NCBI GenBank assembly: GCA_964451715.1
Contig: CAYVIZ010000001.1
Location: 50,430-114,429, forward strand
DNA: 64,000 nt
Source of the DNA: Tiamatella sp964451715
GTDB lineage: Archaea > Thermoproteota > Thermoprotei_A > Sulfolobales > Acidilobaceae
Direction: 5' to 3'
A program made the translations under genes and the position numbers. The notes below the pieces were generated by a model, which was not told where the DNA came from, made no database searches, and worked only from the letters and a program-made list of their open reading frames with translations. Of the stretch, positions 58,822 through 64,000 are shown one piece after another. How positions within the stretch are numbered: the stretch's first letter is position 1; each line of letters starts with the position of its first letter.

Positions 58822-59427
58822 TTATTCTGGGATCCCCAATTTAAATTTTCTAATCACTGGCTGTACAGCTACTCTTATTATCTCATAGGCCTCGTCTACC
58901 CCTATCTTATCCGTGTTTATAACTAGGTCGAACTTCTCTAGAATGTTGGTGTCCACCCCGTAAATATCTATAAAGCGTTTATACTGGCTCTCTTCTCTCG
59001 AAACGGTTTCCTTCGCCACTTCATACAGCTCTCTTGCTTCCCTTGAGGCTATGCGTTGTATTCTCGTCGAAATCGGTGCATTTATGTATATTGACAAATC
59101 GGCTACGTCGGCCAGTACGAAAGCTGTAAGATGCCCCTCTATTACACCTCCTTCTTCTAGGGCTTTTCTAATGGTTGTACTATCTATTAGAACGTCTATG
59201 GAGGGATCCTTCTCCGCCAATCTACTCAACTCTATAAGACTTAATCCTCTTTCAGAAGCTAGAGACCTGAATATCTGTCCTGCAGAGTGATAGGGTAAAG
59301 AGAACTCGGAAGCTAAGCGTTTTGCATAGGTTGTTTTACCACTGCCGGGGGGGCCGCTTATAACTATTATAGGCCTGCCTGTTCTATTATACTTCTCCTC
59401 AGTAGATTCGCTAGACACTCCGGACAT
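58822..59427 (-). CDS. cmk: Cytidylate kinase
   Basis: A 201-residue kinase that makes CDP/dCDP. The P-loop is ISGPPGSGKTTYAKRLA. SAGQIFRSLA and EGHLTAFVLADVADLSIYINAP fit the archaeal CMP kinase. ATG 59427, with GGTGG just upstream, is the only canonical start; it overlaps rpl34e by 61 bases. Confidence 0.92.
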   Translation of the reverse strand: MSGVSSESTEEKYNRTGRPIIVISGPPGSGKTTYAKRLASEFSLPYHSAGQIFRSLASERGLSLIELSRLAEKDPSIDVLIDSTTIRKALEEGGVIEGHLTAFVLADVADLSIYINAPISTRIQRIASREARELYEVAKETVSREESQYKRFIDIYGVDTNILEKFDLVINTDKIGVDEAYEIIRVAVQPVIRKFKLGIPE

Positions 59428-59645
59428 AGGTATCCACCATAGATACGTTCAGGCCTCTTTTTTGTTCTAGAGAGCCTCCTCAGCCTCGGGGTCCTTAACC
59501 TTGGAACACCTCCCAAGGGCTTGCCGCATAGAGCGCACCGAGCAACCCTTGGCTTCCGTTTTTCATAGTGCGTAACAGTGGTACCCCCGGGTGTTTTGAC
59601 AGGTATTTTCCTCAGGCTCCCCGATCTATATGCCGGTCTAGGCAT
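59367..59645 (-). CDS. rpl34e: 50S ribosomal protein L34e
   Basis: A 92-residue protein. PRPAYRSGSLRKIPVKTPGG, then CALCGKPLGG and CPECLANL zinc pairs, match L34e. Its 3' end lies inside cmk in another frame. Part of the secY-adkA-EMC3-rpl34e-cmk-rpl14e-cbf5 run. Confidence 0.94.
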   Translation of the reverse strand: MPRPAYRSGSLRKIPVKTPGGTTVTHYEKRKPRVARCALCGKPLGGVPRLRTPRLRRLSRTKKRPERIYGGYLCPECLANLLRRSIIEQAGL

Positions 59646-59713
59646 AGGTTATACACCCTCGCCTAACCCGACATGAGAGCCACTGTGCTCAAATATCATA
59701 ATACTAAGGCTTA

Positions 59714-60145
59714 TTAAATGATTAACTCTCTCCTAAATAACAGTAGAGCGTATATATATCCTAGGAAATGTACGAGCACCGTTGGAACATAGTATGCATT
59801 GTTTACATTCAATGTTATACCCGGAATATATATAGGGCTAATTATACTTGTCCCGACAGACACCATTACTAGAACAGATGAAACAGAATATGCGAGCACC
59901 AATACGGCCATTCTTTTCATGCTATTAAATAAAACCAGTTTTCTAGCCTTCTTGTACTGGGCTTCCATTGCCCTAAGCTTCTTTCTCAACCTAGGCCTCG
60001 AAGCCGACTCAGACAACATTCTACGATACTCCTCTATTATTTCAAGAGCCCTCCTTACGGCTTCCTCATTTACTAAAGCTTTAGAGGTCAATACGGCTAT
60101 CCAAGAGAAAATTATAGCAGCAATAAAAACTATGAGGCTGAGCAT
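59714..60145 (-). CDS. EMC3/DUF106 membrane protein (Oxa1 superfamily)
   Basis: A 143-residue protein with three predicted helices: about 3-24, 80-103, 115-138. A positively charged coiled coil (YRRMLSESASRPRLRKKLRAMEAQYKKARKL) follows the first helix. This is the archaeal Oxa1/EMC3/GET1 type, likely a membrane-protein insertase on ribosomes. It lies between adkA and rpl34e, its conserved position, next to secY. Confidence 0.85.
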   Translation of the reverse strand: MLSLIVFIAAIIFSWIAVLTSKALVNEEAVRRALEIIEEYRRMLSESASRPRLRKKLRAMEAQYKKARKLVLFNSMKRMAVLVLAYSVSSVLVMVSVGTSIISPIYIPGITLNVNNAYYVPTVLVHFLGYIYALLLFRRELII

Positions 60146-60167
60146 GAGCTTATCCCGTCATTCTACC

Positions 60168-60776
60168 TTATATATTCTCTAAAAGTTCCACTATACGGTT
60201 GGCAGCACTTTCAGGATTACCCTCAGGATTCTCTACAGGCGCCACGGCTGATGCATAGAAAACTGCGCTGGCCATAGCAGCGTATCTAGCGAAGTAAATA
60301 AGCTCCCTTATAGATTCGGGCCCCCCTATGTCCCCTCTCTTCCTAGAGGAATCCTTTACCTGTCTTTGATGAATAAGCTCTGGATCCGCCTCTAGTAAAA
60401 TTATAATGTCTGGCTTGAAAACATCGACCACATGCCGCGGCAGGCCAGGCCAGTATCCTACAGAAGTCTTAACCACACTATGAGTGTCAACAAGAAGGAA
60501 CCCGTTGTCACCCAGTTTATCCTCTGCGTCTCTGATAATGTTCTCCGCGGCCATCCTCTGAAGCTCGAGTTGGTCCCTCAGTTTTAGATGCCTCAGCATG
60601 TCTCTGTCCTTGGCTATACCTTCTTTTATAGCTGTATTCACCATGTACGTCCCGTAGTTGGCTACTAGAAGCCTGAGCCCCCTTTCCTCCGCCTTTTTCT
60701 TTACTATCTCCAGTACAGTTGTTTTACCTACTCCAGGTATTCCCGTTATAATGCCCACTCTGAACCTGTGCCTCAT
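60168..60776 (-). CDS. adkA: Archaeal adenylate kinase
   Basis: A 202-residue enzyme of the archaeal AdkA type. The P-loop is GIPGVGKTTVLEIV. LLVDTHSVVKTSVGYWPGLP contacts AMP, and ILLEADPELIHQRQVKDSSRKRG is the lid. It phosphorylates AMP with ATP. Start overlaps the secY stop by one base. Confidence 0.94.
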   Translation of the reverse strand: MRHRFRVGIITGIPGVGKTTVLEIVKKKAEERGLRLLVANYGTYMVNTAIKEGIAKDRDMLRHLKLRDQLELQRMAAENIIRDAEDKLGDNGFLLVDTHSVVKTSVGYWPGLPRHVVDVFKPDIIILLEADPELIHQRQVKDSSRKRGDIGGPESIRELIYFARYAAMASAVFYASAVAPVENPEGNPESAANRIVELLENI

Positions 60777-62164
60777 TACTCTTCACCCAACAGCCTCCTG
60801 AGCAGAGGATAGGTCTCTAGTGCTCTCTCATATGATATCATCGTATAATACTGGTATATTATTCCCACTGCAAGCAGGATACCTGTACCACTACCGTAGG
60901 CTCCGAATATGTCTGCTGTAACTGCGATCAAGCCTACCAGTATGGAGCTGAGCAGTGTTAACGGGTAAATATATTTGGCCAACACGCGCTCTATGATCTT
61001 AGGGTTCCTTCTCATTCCCGGTATTTCCATACCGGACTTAACCAGGTTTTCAGCCTGCTTAGAAGGATTAAGCCCTGCTATTTCAACCCACATGAACCCA
61101 AACAGTATGGATATTAGAACCCATGACAATGCGAATACTAGGGTTTTAACCGGATCCTGTATAGACATCAGAACACCTCTAGGAGGGCTTAGATAGTAGA
61201 CCACGTCCTGAAGCACCCGGCTTACAGTTGAATCAGGGCTGAATACGTTTGCCGAGAGGTTCCTAAGTAGCTGCAAATCGGCGACAGCTATACCCAGCAG
61301 GAGGACAGGTATGTTGGTGACATACATGAATTGAAGCGGTATCTTGCTCCTTATACCCCTCATCCTCTGAGAGGTTATCGGTATCTCTACTCTAGTGGAC
61401 TGTGTATATACCAGCAATAGTATTATGCCTAGCGTGAAAATCAGCCCCGTGAGATCGGGGAACCCGTGTGGCCTTACAATTAGGTCCATGAAAGGTGTCT
61501 TAAAGAGAGCTGGTATGAAGCCATAATAGTTGCTTGTGCCCGGCACGAAGCCCAGGAGGCTCCATAGCATAGTCTCTGCTACTCCCGCAAGTATAAACAG
61601 GCTTATAGCGCTGCCTATACCCCACCCCTTCTGGAGCATTTCATCCATAAGTATCACGATAAACGTGGCTAGAGAGAGCTGTATTATGACGAGAACCCTA
61701 TCCGTCCAGGGGGCTGTACACCCGGTAATAGGGTTTGACGCGCCGGGTGTAAGCGTCCAGTAGCGGCAGCCTAAGACGTACATCGACGCTTCGAACAAAC
61801 CGAATAATACTGCAAGCGTCTTTTGGGCTGCAGTAAAGGTTCTCTTATCGTCGGGATCCGTGAGATCCATGTCTATTATCTTGGCACCTACGAGTACTTG
61901 GAGGATTAAGCCTGCCGTTACTATGGGTCCTATACCTAGCTCCATTAGTGTACCGGCTTTTGAGGCGAATATAATCCGCTGCAGCTCTATCTGGGTTTGT
62001 CCCTGCTGGTGTATCCCGTAGAGGGGAGTGTTAGCCATTATTAGATATATCACTAGTACTATGCCTGTCCATGCAAGTCTCCTGTATAGCGAGGGTTTTT
62101 GCACAGGTTTTGATATAGTAGGAATGTAATTCGCCATTTTCGCTAAAGCAGTCATCACACCCAT
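60776..62164 (-). CDS. secY: Preprotein translocase subunit SecY
   Basis: A channel subunit of about 462 residues with ten predicted membrane helices. Plug-region and loop segments MANTPLYGIHQQGQ, IPITSQRMRGIRSKIPLQF (cytosolic loop) and GMEIPGMRRNPKIIERVLAKYI are typical. ATG 62164 has GGTAGGGTG 6 bases upstream; GTG 62173 would add 3 residues. Operon with adkA, EMC3-like, rpl34e and so on. Confidence 0.95.
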   Translation of the reverse strand: MGVMTALAKMANYIPTISKPVQKPSLYRRLAWTGIVLVIYLIMANTPLYGIHQQGQTQIELQRIIFASKAGTLMELGIGPIVTAGLILQVLVGAKIIDMDLTDPDDKRTFTAAQKTLAVLFGLFEASMYVLGCRYWTLTPGASNPITGCTAPWTDRVLVIIQLSLATFIVILMDEMLQKGWGIGSAISLFILAGVAETMLWSLLGFVPGTSNYYGFIPALFKTPFMDLIVRPHGFPDLTGLIFTLGIILLLVYTQSTRVEIPITSQRMRGIRSKIPLQFMYVTNIPVLLLGIAVADLQLLRNLSANVFSPDSTVSRVLQDVVYYLSPPRGVLMSIQDPVKTLVFALSWVLISILFGFMWVEIAGLNPSKQAENLVKSGMEIPGMRRNPKIIERVLAKYIYPLTLLSSILVGLIAVTADIFGAYGSGTGILLAVGIIYQYYTMISYERALETYPLLRRLLGEE

Positions 62165-62234
62165 ATCGAGCACCCTACCCTATTATGCCCCTTCACTGAA
62201 TGACTGTTTTATCCACATAAAAACAATAGCCTCA

Positions 62235-62570
62235 TCAACATATCTCGGTACCAGGCTTTACTTCCTTCTCGACGGTCAAAAGCACTGGAGTGTCATCCTC
62301 ACCGCAGCCAGCAGCCAGTATCATGCCCTGGCTCACGAGTCCAGCCATTTTCTTAGGTTTCAAGTTAGCTACAACTACCACGTTCTTCCCTACGAAGTAG
62401 TCTGGCTTGTACCATTTCGCTAGACCCGCTATTATTTGCCTCTTCTCATCTCCTAGATCCACTATTAACCTGATTAGCTTTCTAGAGTTGGGAACAGGCT
62501 CGGCCTCGAGGACTTTACCAACTTTAAGCCTTACCTTAGCGAAGTCAGAGTACTCTATTACGTCGCTCAT
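62235..62570 (-). CDS. tRNA-binding-domain protein (EMAP/MetRS beta type)
   Basis: A 111-residue OB-fold protein of the Trbp111/EMAP II type. FAKVRLKVGKVLEAEPVPNSRKLIRLIVDLG and GLVSQGMILAA are the family segments. In many archaea it is a separate piece of methionyl-tRNA synthetase, whose catalytic gene is not in the window. ATG 62570 is 9 bases from GAGG; an ATG at 62579 touches the ribosome site. Confidence 0.9.
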   Translation of the reverse strand: MSDVIEYSDFAKVRLKVGKVLEAEPVPNSRKLIRLIVDLGDEKRQIIAGLAKWYKPDYFVGKNVVVVANLKPKKMAGLVSQGMILAAGCGEDDTPVLLTVEKEVKPGTEIC

Positions 62571-62571
62571 T

Positions 62572-64000
62572 CTAACCATCCTCTACTAGACGTTGTTGCC
62601 TGGAATTCATCTTAACTAGTTTCACAATTAAATCTTTTATAGCGCACAACTTATCTCTGCGGAATACATAATAACTCCTTAAAACTAGCTCGGCCTGGCA
62701 TGGATCCATGCCTCTGGAAACTAGCCTGTAGAACTCTATTACAAGTGTCGAGTGATTCATATATAAGGACATCTCCCGGTAGGTAAGGCTTCTAATACTC
62801 TTCTCTAATGGGTATGGAGGCATCCTTACTTCCGGTCTTTCTATATTTATGCAGCATTCAAAATTTTCGAGGGGATACAGTTTTTCGAGGGACTCTATAA
62901 AGGACCTCATCCTCTCCAGGTTTTCAGCTACGAACAGGCGAAGACTGCTGTCACTTATTTTCAGGTTTTCGTTAATTAGAGAGATTCTTTCTTTTAGATA
63001 AGAAACCCCCATTCTGGGGTTAGGTAAACTCGCCTGTCTCGAAAGTATGAGGAGGAAGCGTTTCCACAGGAATTTACTAAGCTCTTCAGCCTTAGCCGCA
63101 TTTAATCCTGCCAAGAACTCGATAGAATCCCTAGTAGCGAGTGCCACTGATTCCAGTATCGCAGGCGAGAGTTTTTCAGGAGAATCCTCGTGGGTGTGAT
63201 AGAATCTATCAGGCCACTGGTTTACCATGACCGCCTCAACGCCATAGGAAGCAAAAACATCGTGATCACTCCCTATCTCGAACCTCGAATAAGGATTAAA
63301 AGCTATATAGGGAAGCCTGTTTAACCCGCTGAAACTCTTGTTCCTGTAAACAGTTTCCTCAAGAAAGTTATAGACTACAGCCTCATAGATGCCTGGCGAC
63401 GAGGGACTGGATTCTACAAAGCTCAATGTACCCCCGTTAAACCTTGGATCCCCACCCACCATATCAAGGTTTATCGCGAATAATGTCTTCTTGGGATCGA
63501 TGAACCCTGTTTCCAGAGAATAGAAGGTTCCGAGGTACTCTGGAACCCATAGAAATGTTAAACCCATCCGGGGAGTCCATCCCTCCCTATTTTTTGCTGA
63601 GAAGTACTTAGCAAGATGTAGAACCACACTAGAACCACTGGCATTATCGTTCGCACCAGGCTTGGGATGACAAATATGAGCAACTACAACGATCTCCTCA
63701 TCATCCTTACCGGGTAAACTATATTTTACTATAGGCGTTTCCCTTGACTGGGAGTCCGTTTCCACGTATAACTCGACAGGCCCACCTTTCTTTTTAAGCC
63801 TGTCAGCTATAACCTGTGACGCTGTGACAACTGGCAATCCTATTGTTCTCCAATACCCTAAGTCTACTCTTACATACGGAAACCCTGTAGGAGTTCTCCT
63901 TCTGTCTTCCAAGTATACTATTACTCCAGCCGCGTTCTTCAACTCGTCTCTACACTTAAGATACAAAAGAGAAGGGTAAAGACTAGTCACCACAATACTG
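62572..64000 (-). CDS. M28-like aminopeptidase family protein (partial)
   Basis: At least 473 residues, open to the window edge, so the start is outside. A PA-type insert (about 1-70) precedes the peptidase core. Likely zinc ligands are HICHPKPGANDNASG (His, Asp), the E of WVPEYLGT, the D of NLDMVGGD, and the H of FYHTHEDSPEKL. The C-terminal 150 residues form a helical cap. It resembles M28 peptidases of the DUF4910 type. It ends eight bases before the tRNA-binding gene's first ATG. Confidence 0.8.
   Translation of the reverse strand, partial: SIVVTSLYPSLLYLKCRDELKNAAGVIVYLEDRRRTPTGFPYVRVDLGYWRTIGLPVVTASQVIADRLKKKGGPVELYVETDSQSRETPIVKYSLPGKDDEEIVVVAHICHPKPGANDNASGSSVVLHLAKYFSAKNREGWTPRMGLTFLWVPEYLGTFYSLETGFIDPKKTLFAINLDMVGGDPRFNGGTLSFVESSPSSPGIYEAVVYNFLEETVYRNKSFSGLNRLPYIAFNPYSRFEIGSDHDVFASYGVEAVMVNQWPDRFYHTHEDSPEKLSPAILESVALATRDSIEFLAGLNAAKAEELSKFLWKRFLLILSRQASLPNPRMGVSYLKERISLINENLKISDSSLRLFVAENLERMRSFIESLEKLYPLENFECCINIERPEVRMPPYPLEKSIRSLTYREMSLYMNHSTLVIEFYRLVSRGMDPCQAELVLRSYYVFRRDKLCAIKDLIVKLVKMNSRQQRLVEDG

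Noticed and set aside
1..64000. CRISPR arrays, insertion sequences, integrases, attachment sites or prophage genes
   Set aside because: No regularly spaced repeats, transposase or integrase sequence was found on either strand; all large reading frames are explained.

Overview
This window looks like a hyperthermophilic or thermophilic member of the Thermoproteota (crenarchaeota). The evidence is archaeal/eukaryal-type ribosomal proteins (S28e, L24e, S6e, S24e, S27ae, S3ae, L15e, L37ae, L7ae, L18e, L14e, L34e), RNA polymerase subunits Rpo3, Rpo7, Rpo10 and Spt4, and initiation factors aIF5B and aIF2-gamma. There are also exosome, KEOPS and RNase P proteins, a short XPF nuclease without a helicase domain, an intron in cbf5, and codon use rich in ATA and AGG/AGA. 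Many genes start with TTG or GTG behind a GGAGGTG-like ribosome site. Two runs of exactly 100 N (44662-44761, 50717-50816) mark scaffold joins, so this is a draft assembly. No CRISPR array, insertion sequence, prophage or toxin island was seen; nearly everything is conserved housekeeping sequence.

Layout. 1-1063: the end of fixC, fixX and a 6-pyruvoyl-tetrahydropterin synthase-like gene. 1069-8600: translation and transcription genes (rps28e, rpl24e, ndk, infB, rps6e, aIF2-gamma, a PIN protein, rpoE1, spt4, dephospho-CoA kinase, rps24e, rps27ae). 8542-13726: KEOPS genes kae1, bud32 and pcc1, with rdgB, rps15, a Cdc45/RecJ-like gene and rps3ae. 13866-19669: a THUMP protein, a GlmU-like enzyme, a radical SAM protein, and the opposite-strand operon rpl15e, COG1325, rnp3. 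19833-29309: a YchF-like GTPase, RNase P Pop5, the proteasome-SBDS-exosome superoperon (psmA, sdo1, rrp4, rrp41, rrp42, rpl37ae, imp4, a Pcc1 paralogue, prefoldin beta), DUF3194, a DHH phosphoesterase and XPF. 29399-31609: EF-2. 31750-41808: an 11-gene complex I operon (nuoABCDHIJKMLN) without the NADH-oxidising module, followed by an FdhE-like gene. 42659-45190: a membrane protein, a metallo-beta-lactamase-fold protein, an orphan and pyrophosphatase. 45319-50712: L7ae, a superoxide reductase and the rps13-to-rps2 operon. 50819-57055: the isoprenoid genes ipk, idi2 and a prenyl synthase, with a DUF2118 gene, gltX and a PsiE-like gene. 57071-63993, minus strand: tRNA-Ser, the intron-containing cbf5, rpl14e, cmk, rpl34e, an EMC3-like gene, adkA, secY, a tRNA-binding protein and the start-truncated end of an aminopeptidase.

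Functionally, the window encodes much of RNA maturation: four of the five KEOPS proteins, three RNase P proteins counting L7ae, three exosome subunits, and the H/ACA pseudouridine synthase. It also holds most of a respiratory complex I that must take electrons from something other than a NuoEFG NADH module. FixCX at the left edge supplies another route into the quinone pool.

I found no obviously new multi-gene system. The most interesting points are: (i) three genes whose best start is non-canonical (CTG for rps15 and perhaps rnp2; ATT or similar for the PTPS gene); (ii) the cbf5 intron, which splits the codon of the catalytic Asp; (iii) a divergent infB/rps6e promoter on one TATA element, with a hairpin covering the rps6e ribosome site; (iv) two C/D-sRNA-like elements upstream of rnp2; (v) an 11-subunit complex I whose NuoD lacks the usual quinone-site Tyr; and (vi) several unrecognised proteins.
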